Shown here piece by piece: positions 15,646 to 24,040 of a stretch of 64,000 bases of DNA. The translations under genes and the position numbers were made by a program. The stretch's first letter is position 1. Every line of letters begins with the position of its first letter. This DNA comes from Shewanella amazonensis SB2B (GTDB taxonomy: Bacteria; Pseudomonadota; Gammaproteobacteria; Enterobacterales; Shewanellaceae). The notes beneath the pieces are model-generated. The model saw nothing but the letters and a program-made list of their open reading frames with translations. It was not told the origin of the DNA and did no database searches. The DNA lies in assembly GCF_000015245.1 (NCBI RefSeq), contig NC_008700.1, positions 1,680,001 through 1,744,000 of the forward strand. The letters are read 5' to 3'.

Positions 15646-18549
15646 TCAGAAGCTGTAACGTGCGCCTATGGAGTAACGGGCGGAGTTTTGCTGAGCCAGC
15701 AGCATCTGCTCTTCGTAACGGCCGTAAACGCGTTTTTCCTGTTCCAGAATGTTGATACCTTCAGCGAAGATAGACAGGTTATCGGTGAGCTGGTAGCTCA
15801 CGCTGATATCCAGCTGACCAAAGGCTTCGGTAAACTGGGGTGCAGGACCACCGGCTTCTGCCTGACCCATGCCTGACAGGAAGGTGTCACGCCAGTTGTA
15901 GGCCAGACGACCCTGCAGGCCATCTTTCTCGTAGAATACGGAGAAGTTGGCGGAGTCTGACATGCCGGGCAGGGCAAACTGCTCATCCACACGCTCTACG
16001 TCATACTCGGTATCGCCATCCACCAGGGTGTAGTTGGCAGCAAAACCAAAGCCGGTGTCCCAGAACCAGTGCTGCCAGGCCAGCTCAACGCCGTTGATGT
16101 TCAGGTCTTCAACGTTGTTTGGCTTGCTGATATTCCAGTCTGCAACCGGATCGGCACCTGACTGAGGTACGCGGCCATCGGCATTGCCGTAACCGTTGTC
16201 AATCAGCCACTGGAACACGGCTTCATCACTTGGGGTTTCGTTGTTGGCAATCAGCTCGGCGCGGGCCTGCTCCGCCGCAGGACCAACATAGGGGTCAAGC
16301 AGGTGATCGTATTTCACGGTTTCGATGGTATTCATCAGGAAGTTTTCCACTTCCTTGTTGAAGTAACCCACAGATACGTAGCTGGCGTCGTCGTAGTAGT
16401 ATTCCAGCGACAGGTCGATGTTATTCGAGCTGAACGGCTTGAGCGCGGGGTTACCGGCAAAACCCGTACGGGAGCCTACTTTAGGGATAGGTGTCAGTGC
16501 CGTGGTGGCGCGCATTGAGCCCAGCGTCGGACGGGTAATGGTGCGGCTGTATGAGAAACGCGCCATGACGTTTTCCATCACTTCCAGATTGATATCCAGA
16601 TTTGGCAAAAACTCTTTGTAGTCATGGGTTTCATGGCTGTAAGAGAAATCATCCGCATAAACGGTTTGCCACTCAGTCGGGTTGAGCCACACCAGCTGCT
16701 GCGCTTCTTTTTGCATGGAGCTGGCAGTCACATCGGTTTGCTCATAGCGCAGACCGGCAACGATATTCAGCGGCATATTGTTGAATTCGCTATCGATGTT
16801 TACCTGCACATAGGCCGCAGTGGTGTCTTCTTTAATCCGGTGGTCATCCTGCCATGGGGCTGACACATACTCCACATCGTACAGGGCCTGGGCTTTGTCC
16901 ATGGCCGCCTGCTGATCGTAGCTGTAGTAGTAAGGGATCAGCATGTCGTTGCCGCCGCCGCTGAAGTCAGACAGGAAGTCACTGCCCAGGCCAACGTAGC
17001 TCACATCATCCTTCCACAACCCCATGTTGCCATACCAACCGGCGCTGATGGGGCCGGTGTAAGAGCCCTGGGCATGGGTTTCCATGGAGGTGAAAGACAC
17101 CCCAAAATCGATGGAGGACAGGGCGTCGCTGTTTTCGTTTAGCCAGCGACCGTCAAATTGATACTGGTTTACATCAGTCTCGTTGCGGCCTGCACGCACA
17201 CCGGCAAACAAAGAGGCGTAGTGCTCAGGCAGCAGGTGTGGCTCCCCGTTGGGGTTCAGGGTGCCATAGTTGGCGCCAAGCAGTGGGATCTCGGTGCCGG
17301 TGGCATCGTAGGTTTTATCGGCTACGTTCAAGGCGCCGAGGATAAAGAAGATGTTATCGGCGTAGTTGCCCAACTTCCCTTCGGCGTTGGCGTTGGAGTC
17401 GTGGGCATCGAAGCTCAGCAGCAGGTTGTCCGTCGCTTGCCATTCGATGTTGAAACCCAGTGACTTGTTGATGTTGTCAGAGGCATTCTGCTGCATGGTG
17501 CCAGAGTAGTCACCGCCTACTTCGGTCACATAGTCAAAGGTGCCGTTTTCATTGATATGGGCATAGGTGGCGTTACCTGGACCCGAGAACCACAAACCCC
17601 AGGTGTCAGCGTTGGAGACATCCGAGAGCTTGGAATAGGTGTAATCCAGAGTCATTTCAATGGTATCGGACGGGGCATACTGGAACACCAACTGGGCGTT
17701 GGTACGCTCACGCTCGGTATCCTGACTGGCAAAGCCGATGTTACGGGCATAGAAGGTGTTGCCGTAGGGGTTTTTGTTCTCGTTTACCACAACGGCATTG
17801 GGGTTAAGCTCGCCATCGATGTTCTGGCGCCAGCCATCGATGGTGGCTTTTTTGATGTTGCTGTCACGTTCCTGATAAGAGGCATTTAATCCGAAACCCA
17901 GGGTGTCATCCAGGAAGGTGTTGCTGAAAATACCGGAGATTTCGGGGGTGATGGAGCTGCCATCTTCCACATTGGTGTCGTGATGACCTTTCACACCGAC
18001 AGTGGCAACCAAACCGCGGGTATCGAAGGGGCGGGCGGTGCGGATATTGATGGTAGAACCTATACCACCAGAGCTGATATCAGCTTTGCCGGTTTTGTAG
18101 ATTTCGACGCCACTGACGGCATCAGAGGCCAGATTGGCGAATTCAAATGAACGGGTAGATTCACCGGCCACCTGAGCCGTGGGCATGGTGCGATTGTTCA
18201 AAAGCACCAGGTTAAAATCCGGGCCAAAGCCGCGCACAGTTACCTTGCTGCCTTCGCCGTTAACGCGGTCGATGGACACACCGGTAATGCGCTGCAGAGA
18301 TTCGGCAAGGTTAGTGTCGGGGAATTTACCGATATCTTCGGCAGAAATGGCGTCTACTACACCGGCAGACTGGCGTTTCAGCTCCATCGACTTGGCCTGT
18401 GAGCCGCGGATACCTTTCACCTGAATGACTTCGATATCGCCTTCGGCGATGGGGGCTTCCTCCGCCATCACAGGCATGGCTGTCAACAAGCCCATCATCA
18501 GTGAGACCTGAGTAGCCAACATGGATTTTTTGAATTGTAAGGGTCGCAT
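15646..18549 (-). CDS. TonB-dependent receptor, carbohydrate type, copy 2
   Basis: A 967-residue receptor paralogous to the one at 11528-14554. It has a signal peptide ending in AMPVMAEE, then IEVIQVKGIRGSQAKSMELK, and a plug domain with GVVDAISAEDIGKFPDT, NLAESLQRITGVSIDR and VTVRGFGPDFNLVLLNNR. The C-terminal region YGRYEEQMLLAQQNSARYS is close to copy 1. The ATG at 18549 is chosen because GAGAGGAAC lies just upstream and a signal peptide begins there. An operator palindrome 100 bp upstream ties it to the glucan regulon. It may take a different oligosaccharide size or branch type from copy 1 (inference). Confidence 0.92.
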   Translation of the reverse strand: MRPLQFKKSMLATQVSLMMGLLTAMPVMAEEAPIAEGDIEVIQVKGIRGSQAKSMELKRQSAGVVDAISAEDIGKFPDTNLAESLQRITGVSIDRVNGEGSKVTVRGFGPDFNLVLLNNRTMPTAQVAGESTRSFEFANLASDAVSGVEIYKTGKADISSGGIGSTINIRTARPFDTRGLVATVGVKGHHDTNVEDGSSITPEISGIFSNTFLDDTLGFGLNASYQERDSNIKKATIDGWRQNIDGELNPNAVVVNENKNPYGNTFYARNIGFASQDTERERTNAQLVFQYAPSDTIEMTLDYTYSKLSDVSNADTWGLWFSGPGNATYAHINENGTFDYVTEVGGDYSGTMQQNASDNINKSLGFNIEWQATDNLLLSFDAHDSNANAEGKLGNYADNIFFILGALNVADKTYDATGTEIPLLGANYGTLNPNGEPHLLPEHYASLFAGVRAGRNETDVNQYQFDGRWLNENSDALSSIDFGVSFTSMETHAQGSYTGPISAGWYGNMGLWKDDVSYVGLGSDFLSDFSGGGNDMLIPYYYSYDQQAAMDKAQALYDVEYVSAPWQDDHRIKEDTTAAYVQVNIDSEFNNMPLNIVAGLRYEQTDVTASSMQKEAQQLVWLNPTEWQTVYADDFSYSHETHDYKEFLPNLDINLEVMENVMARFSYSRTITRPTLGSMRATTALTPIPKVGSRTGFAGNPALKPFSSNNIDLSLEYYYDDASYVSVGYFNKEVENFLMNTIETVKYDHLLDPYVGPAAEQARAELIANNETPSDEAVFQWLIDNGYGNADGRVPQSGADPVADWNISKPNNVEDLNINGVELAWQHWFWDTGFGFAANYTLVDGDTEYDVERVDEQFALPGMSDSANFSVFYEKDGLQGRLAYNWRDTFLSGMGQAEAGGPAPQFTEAFGQLDISVSYQLTDNLSIFAEGINILEQEKRVYGRYEEQMLLAQQNSARYSIGARYSF

Positions 18550-18648
18550 CAAGTTCCTCTCCTTTATACCCGGAACCGCATCAGGGGTTCGGGACATTAT
18601 TGTTGTGAAGCTTACTTGCTGGCATACAACTCTCCCTTGTCAGCACAA

Positions 18649-18664
18649 ATGTAAGCGCTTACAT
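18649..18664. promoter_or_regulatory. LacI-family operator 2 (upstream of receptor copy 2)
   Basis: Perfect palindrome ATGTAAGCGCTTACAT, identical to the site at 8688, placed 100 bp before the receptor start. Confidence 0.85.
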
Positions 18665-18783
18665 AAATTAGGTTGAGTAAGGATTTATGTCAACCATTCT
18701 GATGGCGGATGTTGAATAAATGTTTGGTTTGAGTGTTTGAATTGGTTTCTTTCTTTTGTTTTTAAAAGAATTTTTTCTGCAAT

Positions 18784-18810
18784 AAAAAAAGGTGAGCACG
18801 TTGGCTCACC
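18784..18810 (-). terminator. Terminator of the GH1-symporter-lacI operon
   Basis: On the minus strand, GGTGAGC / GCTCACC (7-bp stem, 6-base loop) is followed by seven T residues. It starts 20 bases after the lacI stop. Confidence 0.85.
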
Positions 18811-18829
18811 CCGGTCATGATAAAAATGC

Positions 18830-19828
18830 TTAACGTGTGATAACAGAATCCCGAACCACCAACTCCGGCTCAAAGCGGTGGCAAAACGTCACGTCGGTTT
18901 GGTCGTACACTTCGCGCAGCACCCAGTGGGCCGCCATGCGTCCCATGTCCTGAATGGGGTTACACACAGTGGTCAGTTTGGGCGAGATATAACGGGGGAA
19001 GGGGATATTATCGAATCCCACGAAGGAGATGTCTTCGGGCACCCGCAGACCCCGCTCCAAACACTGGGCTATGGCACCCGATGCCATCTGATCGTTTGCA
19101 CACACCACGGCAGTAAAGTCCCGCCCCCGTGAGAGCAACTGAGCCATGGCCTCATAGCCGCCTTCTTCACGAAAGTCCCCTTCATAAAAGAGGTTTTCGT
19201 CAAAGGCGATGCCTTGCTCTGCCAATGCCTGACGATGGCCTTCGAGACGTTCTCTGGCATCGAGCTTAAACAGCGGCCCGGAGATATAGGCTATCTGTTT
19301 GTGGCCCTTTTCCAGAACATGGCGGCTGGCGAGCAAACCACCCTGAAGGTTATTCAGGTGTACGCAGCGCTCATCGATACCATCCACATGCCGGTTTATG
19401 AGCACCACCGGGGTTTTCCCCTGACACAGCTCAACCAAATAGCCGTTGGAGAGAATTTCGGCATCCACAATCAGGGCATCACACCCCCGGGACAGCAGAA
19501 ACTCAACACCATCTTTTTCCTGTGCCGCATCGCTGTGGCCGGCTGCGATGATAACGTGCTTATTGGCAGCGCGCAGTGCCGACTCCACCTCCCGCATCAT
19601 GGGGCCGTAGAAGGGACCATCCAGCTGTGACACCAGCACACCAATACTGTTGGAGCGGTTGGAGGCCAAAGACTGAGCGATGGTATTGGGGCGGTAGTCC
19701 AGCTTTGCCATGGCATCGTGGACCTTTTGACGGGTCTTGTCACTGACTTTGCCGGTGTTGTTCACCACCCTGGAGACGGTCGCCAGCGACACGCCTGCCA
19801 GAAAGGAAACGTCATAAATTGTGGCCAT
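18830..19828 (-). CDS. LacI-family repressor of the glucan locus
   Basis: A 332-residue regulator. The N-terminal helix-turn-helix reads ATIYDVSFLAGVSLATVSRV, then VNNTGKVSDKTRQKV with the hinge-helix region up to about residue 60. The periplasmic-binding-protein-like effector domain follows (SIGVLVSQLDGPFYGPMM, VCANDQMASGAIAQCLE, DISFVGFDNIPFPRYISP). The recognition helix SLATVSRV is close to that of regulators that bind TGTAA-CG-TTACA palindromes, matching the three sites in this locus. The ATG at 19828 is chosen since the HTH starts there, with GGAAAG upstream. It is the last gene of the GH1 operon, 26 bp after the symporter, and so is probably autoregulated. The effector is likely a beta-glucoside or glucose (inference). 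Confidence 0.92.
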   Translation of the reverse strand: MATIYDVSFLAGVSLATVSRVVNNTGKVSDKTRQKVHDAMAKLDYRPNTIAQSLASNRSNSIGVLVSQLDGPFYGPMMREVESALRAANKHVIIAAGHSDAAQEKDGVEFLLSRGCDALIVDAEILSNGYLVELCQGKTPVVLINRHVDGIDERCVHLNNLQGGLLASRHVLEKGHKQIAYISGPLFKLDARERLEGHRQALAEQGIAFDENLFYEGDFREEGGYEAMAQLLSRGRDFTAVVCANDQMASGAIAQCLERGLRVPEDISFVGFDNIPFPRYISPKLTTVCNPIQDMGRMAAHWVLREVYDQTDVTFCHRFEPELVVRDSVITR

Positions 19829-19854
19829 ACGCGCGGGCTTTCCTTGTACTACAT

Positions 19855-21189
19855 CTATGTGCCTGAATGCTTTTGTTGCAAAGATACGCTGATCTCGGCA
19901 ACGCGTTGGCTGTCCAGTGTATAGTGTCGCATCACAAAGGCAACAGCGATTGATGCCAGCGCTGGGTAGAGGGTAAAGCACAACAAGATGCCCGCCCGGG
20001 TCTCTTCGGTTTGCGCAACATCGGGTTGATAGCCGTATGCGGCAAGCAACCAGCCCCCCAGAGCGCCACCAATGGCAAGACCCAGTTTGATAAAGAAAAT
20101 CACCGAAGAGTAAACCAAACCCGTGGTGCGCACGCCGGTTTTAAACTGGCCGTAGTCCACGGTATCGGCCATCTTCGCCCACAAGAGTGGTGTGCCCATG
20201 TTGATGGTAAAGTTCCAGGCGATGTAAAACACCAGCGCCAGCACATATTGGTCAGCCGGCACAAACCAGGCTGCCATGCAGAGCGCTGCGGCGATAAGCT
20301 GGAGCCGGATATAGGCTTTCACCTTACACATTTTGTCGGCCAGTTTTTTGGCAAGCGCGACCCCAAAAATATTGCCAACCACACCGCTGGTGACAAACAC
20401 ACTGATCATGTCTTCACGACCGAGGAAGTATTTGACGTAGTAGATGGCCAGGGTGGATTTAAGTACCAAGCCGGTCAGCAAAAAGATGGCTGCCGCGGAC
20501 AATACCCGCCACTGGTCATTGGCCCACAGGGCCTTTGAGGCGGCCTTGAAGTTGCCGCTGTTGTCATCGCTGCTGAAGTCGCGCTCTTTGGTACCGATAA
20601 AGCACAGTAAAAACATCACAGTGCCGACGATACTCATCGCCAGTATGGTGAGCTGATAGCCTTTGGCTTTATCGCCCTGACCAAAAAAATCCACCAGGGG
20701 CAGGGTAAGGGCACTGACCATCACCCCACCGAGCATGGCAAATACAAAGCGATAAGACTGAACCGACACCCGTTCTGCCGGGTTGGTGGTCAAGGCGGCG
20801 CCCAGGGCACAGTAAGGAATATTGATTGCCGTGTAGGCCAGCATCAAGAGTGCGTATGTTGCAAAGGCATACCATTCCTTGCCACTTTCACTCAAATCCG
20901 GGGTGGTAAAGGCAAGTACACTGATGGCAGCAAAAGGAAAGGCAAACCACAGTAAGTATGGCCGGTAGCGGCCCCAGCGGGTGTTGGTCCTGTCTGCCAG
21001 ATAGCCCATCAAGGGATCCGTGACCGCATCCATGATGCGTACAGCCAAAAACATGGTGCCAACATAGGCCGCCGATATACCAAAGATATCGGTATAAAAG
21101 AACGTCAGGAACAGCATGACGGTTTGAAAAACGATGTTGCTGGCGGTATCTCCCAGCCCATAAGCAATTTTTTCTCTGACGCTCAGCAT
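19855..21189 (-). CDS. GPH-family sugar:cation symporter (beta-glucoside uptake)
   Basis: A 444-residue inner-membrane protein with about 12 hydrophobic segments. Signature regions of the glycoside-pentoside-hexuronide family are present: REKIAYGLGDTASNIVFQ, then AVRIMDAVTDPLMGYLADRT and RWGRYRPYLLWFAFPFA. GPH (MelB-like) carriers import di- and oligosaccharides with H+ or Na+. Placed 17 bp after a GH1 beta-glucosidase and before lacI, it likely brings in laminaribiose, cellobiose or similar for GH1 cleavage. The first 50 codons of the open frame upstream of 21189 lie inside the GH1 gene and are not part of it. Confidence 0.9.
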   Translation of the reverse strand: MLSVREKIAYGLGDTASNIVFQTVMLFLTFFYTDIFGISAAYVGTMFLAVRIMDAVTDPLMGYLADRTNTRWGRYRPYLLWFAFPFAAISVLAFTTPDLSESGKEWYAFATYALLMLAYTAINIPYCALGAALTTNPAERVSVQSYRFVFAMLGGVMVSALTLPLVDFFGQGDKAKGYQLTILAMSIVGTVMFLLCFIGTKERDFSSDDNSGNFKAASKALWANDQWRVLSAAAIFLLTGLVLKSTLAIYYVKYFLGREDMISVFVTSGVVGNIFGVALAKKLADKMCKVKAYIRLQLIAAALCMAAWFVPADQYVLALVFYIAWNFTINMGTPLLWAKMADTVDYGQFKTGVRTTGLVYSSVIFFIKLGLAIGGALGGWLLAAYGYQPDVAQTEETRAGILLCFTLYPALASIAVAFVMRHYTLDSQRVAEISVSLQQKHSGT

Positions 21190-21206
21190 GGCGACCTCCG
21201 TTATTA

Positions 21207-22565
21207 TTATTGTTGGCTGGCCTCTTGGCGTATGGCAAGCATTCCCTGATAGGCTTTGGCGCTGGATTTGAGTATGCGCTGCTGGGTCCCATAGTCGACA
21301 TAGACCAGTCCAAAGCGTTTGCGGTAGCCTTCCGCCCACTCAAAGTTGTCCATCAGACTCCAGGCAAAGTAGCCTTTGATATCCACTCCGCGTTCGATAG
21401 CCTGATGAACAGCCAGCAGATGAGACTGCAAATAGTCCAGTCGCATGGGGTCGTGCACAGTGCCGTTAAATGGCGCATCGTCTTCGGCAGCGCCATTTTC
21501 AGTGATGTAAATTGGTGGCAGGTTAAATTCCTGTGCCAGACCTGTCAGCAAGTCGGTAAAGGCCTGGGGGCAAATTTCCCAATCCATGGCGGTACGGGGC
21601 ACGTTATCGATACGCACTTCTTCAAAGCCAAGCGGGCCGCCAGCGCGGTAGACGTTACGGGTATAGTAGTTGATCCCCAGATAATCGATTGGTGTACTGA
21701 TGATATCCATATCACCGGGCTCCACAACCGGGCGTTCATGGGGCTCGAGTTGATTGATGATGTCCGGATAACGGCCTTCCATCAGTGGCATCAAGTACCA
21801 GGTGTTGTGATATTCATGGGCCAGTCGGGCGGCGTTGGCATCCCCGGCACTGGATGTGTAGGGATAAGCCGGGCTGAAATTAAGCACTATGCCCGCTTTG
21901 GCCTCTGGTGCTTCCCGTCGAATTTCAGTCATTGCCATACCGTGGGCCAGCAGCAAATTGTGGGCGGCTGTGCGGCCCTGCTGACGGCTCTTGTGGCCGG
22001 GAGCGTGAATACCTGCCTCATAGCCGAGAAAGGCGCTGCAAAATGGCTCATTCAGGGTTGAATAGGCATACACCCTGTTACCCAGGGCGTTGGCCACAAT
22101 GGCGGCGTAGTTGGCAAAGGCCACTGCTGTGTCACGATTGAGCCAGCCACCTTTGTCCTCAAGATGCTGAGGTAAGTCCCAGTGGTAGAGGGTGACGAAC
22201 ACGTTAATGCCCCGGCGACCAAGCTCATCCAGGAGATTAATGTAAAAATCCATGCCGCGCTGGTTCACACTGCCATCGGGATGTAACACCCGTCCCCAAC
22301 TGATGGACAGGCGGTAGGCATCCACCCCAAGGGAGGCAATCAGGTCAACATCGTCACGCCAGAGCTTGACATGATCGCAGGCAACCTGACCGTTCGAACC
22401 ATCCGCAATTTTGCCTGGGGTATCGCAAAAGGTGTCCCAGATACAGGGCTGACGATGTTCAGCGTCGCCTTCAATTTGAAACGAGGCGGTGGCGACGCCA
22501 AATAAAAAATCTTTTTGCATCATTACTGAATCGCCCGGCAGGGTGAAATGCGAGAGTGTTGTCAT
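21207..22565 (-). CDS. GH1 beta-glucosidase
   Basis: A 452-residue cytoplasmic TIM-barrel enzyme (no signal peptide). It opens FLFGVATASFQIEGD, has the acid/base motif YSTLNEPFC near residue 180 and the nucleophile motif YITENGAAEDD near residue 365, and ends with GYFAWSLMDNFEWAEGY. Length matches family norms (~450). It would split beta-glucosides and short beta-glucan oligosaccharides to glucose. The ATG at 22565 has AAGGAT upstream; a second start at 22523 is possible. First gene of the operon that also holds the symporter and lacI, and divergent from the FHS-GH3-ROK operon. Confidence 0.93.
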   Translation of the reverse strand: MTTLSHFTLPGDSVMMQKDFLFGVATASFQIEGDAEHRQPCIWDTFCDTPGKIADGSNGQVACDHVKLWRDDVDLIASLGVDAYRLSISWGRVLHPDGSVNQRGMDFYINLLDELGRRGINVFVTLYHWDLPQHLEDKGGWLNRDTAVAFANYAAIVANALGNRVYAYSTLNEPFCSAFLGYEAGIHAPGHKSRQQGRTAAHNLLLAHGMAMTEIRREAPEAKAGIVLNFSPAYPYTSSAGDANAARLAHEYHNTWYLMPLMEGRYPDIINQLEPHERPVVEPGDMDIISTPIDYLGINYYTRNVYRAGGPLGFEEVRIDNVPRTAMDWEICPQAFTDLLTGLAQEFNLPPIYITENGAAEDDAPFNGTVHDPMRLDYLQSHLLAVHQAIERGVDIKGYFAWSLMDNFEWAEGYRKRFGLVYVDYGTQQRILKSSAKAYQGMLAIRQEASQQ

Positions 22566-22682
22566 CGTTATCCTTTTTCCAGATCTCAGCCTTGCGCCCT
22601 TTACCTTAGCTCCCTGTGACTGGGTGTCAGAGCAGGGTTTTACCGGTAAAACAAGTTGACAAGGGTTACCGCAATGTTAAAA

Positions 22683-22698
22683 ATGAAAGCGCTTACAT
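22683..22698. promoter_or_regulatory. LacI-family operator 3 (divergent promoter region)
   Basis: ATGAAAGCGCTTACAT differs by one base from the perfect palindromes at 8688 and 18649. It sits between the GH1 start (117 bp away) and the sugar porter start (94 bp away), so one site could control both directions. Confidence 0.8.
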
Positions 22699-22792
22699 TA
22701 ATCTAGTGGCAGAATAGCCAAAGGTCAATCGTCAAAGCGGTCGACACTGTAAATCCGAAAGAAGCAAACCCGAAAATACAAGGGGAGAACTC

Positions 22793-24040
22793 ATGGCAAC
22801 TGTACCTATTGCCAACGCTAATCACGCAGGCGCTGCCGGCGCAGAGAACTATCGTTTTGCGCTCGGCTCACTCACCACATTGTTTTTTATGTGGGGTTTT
22901 ATCACCTGTCTTAACGACATCCTTATTCCGCATCTGAAAGCCGTCTTCAGCCTGAACTATGCCCAGGCGATGTTAATTCAGTTTTGTTTCTTTGGTGCCT
23001 ATTTTCTGGTGTCGGTACCGGCTGGTGTCCTGGTCAAACGTCTCGGCTACCAAAAGGGCATAGTGGTTGGCTTGTTAACCGCAGCGCTGGGCTGTGGTCT
23101 CTTTTATCCGGCGGCGGTATCGGCCACGTATGGCGTGTTTTTGGGGGCACTCTTTGTGCTTGCCAGCGGCATTACCGTGCTGCAGGTGGCGGCCAATCCC
23201 TATGTGACGGCGCTGGGACCGGTGCAAACAGCCTCAAGCCGTCTGACCCTGACCCAGGCGTTTAACTCCCTGGGTACCACCATAGCCCCGGCCTTTGGCT
23301 CTGTGCTTATCCTGTCGGTGGCCGTTGGCGCCTCTGCCGAGGCCGAAGCCGATGCGGTCAAGCTGCCCTATCTGCTGCTGTGTGGCATGTTGATTGTGCT
23401 GGCGGTGGTGTTTGCACTGCTGAAATTGCCCCATATCCATGACCAGGAAGATGAGGTGGCCGCGACTGGCCAGAGCGCGCTTGCCCATCGCCATCTGGTG
23501 CTCGGCGCCATAGGCATATTCGTTTATGTGGGCGGTGAAGTGGCCATTGGCAGCTTTTTGGTGAACTTTTTGGGTGAATCCCATGTGGCGGGCATGGCCG
23601 AGGCCGATGCAGCCCATTACATCGCCTTTTACTGGGGCGGTGCCATGGTGGGGCGTTTTATCGGTGCGGCCGTGATGCAAAAAGTGGATGCCGGCAAGGT
23701 GCTGGGATTCAATGCCACCATGGCGGCCCTGCTGGTACTGGTTGCCATGAACAGCAGCGGCGCCCTGGCCATGTGGGCGATTCTGGCGGTGGGGCTGTTT
23801 AACTCCATTATGTTTCCGACCATCTTCAGTCTGGCGCTGAAAAACCTGGGCCCGGCGACAGCCCAGGGCTCGGGTATTCTGTGTCTGGCGATTGTGGGTG
23901 GCGCCCTGGTGCCTTTGCTGCAGGGGCTTCTGGCTGATTCTGTTGGCTTGTCTGCCTCATTCATTCTGCCGGTGCTCTGCTACGGCTACATCCTCTTTTA
24001 TGGCCTGAAGGGCTCTGTACCCCGGGAGGCTGGTCAATGA
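22793..24040 (+). CDS. FHS-family sugar MFS transporter (GluP/FucP-like)
   Basis: A 415-residue MFS protein with about 12 membrane segments. The fucose/glucose-galactose porter pattern is clear: LTTLFFMWGFITCLNDILIP, HLKAVFSLNYAQAMLIQFCF, LQVAANPYVTALGP and SIMFPTIFSLALKNLGP. Relatives move glucose, galactose, fucose or mannose with H+ or Na+. Here glucose released by the periplasmic GH3 is the expected substrate (inference). A GGGGAGAA site precedes the ATG. The stop overlaps the GH3 start as ATGA, tying the three-gene operon together. Confidence 0.9.
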   Translation: MATVPIANANHAGAAGAENYRFALGSLTTLFFMWGFITCLNDILIPHLKAVFSLNYAQAMLIQFCFFGAYFLVSVPAGVLVKRLGYQKGIVVGLLTAALGCGLFYPAAVSATYGVFLGALFVLASGITVLQVAANPYVTALGPVQTASSRLTLTQAFNSLGTTIAPAFGSVLILSVAVGASAEAEADAVKLPYLLLCGMLIVLAVVFALLKLPHIHDQEDEVAATGQSALAHRHLVLGAIGIFVYVGGEVAIGSFLVNFLGESHVAGMAEADAAHYIAFYWGGAMVGRFIGAAVMQKVDAGKVLGFNATMAALLVLVAMNSSGALAMWAILAVGLFNSIMFPTIFSLALKNLGPATAQGSGILCLAIVGGALVPLLQGLLADSVGLSASFILPVLCYGYILFYGLKGSVPREAGQ

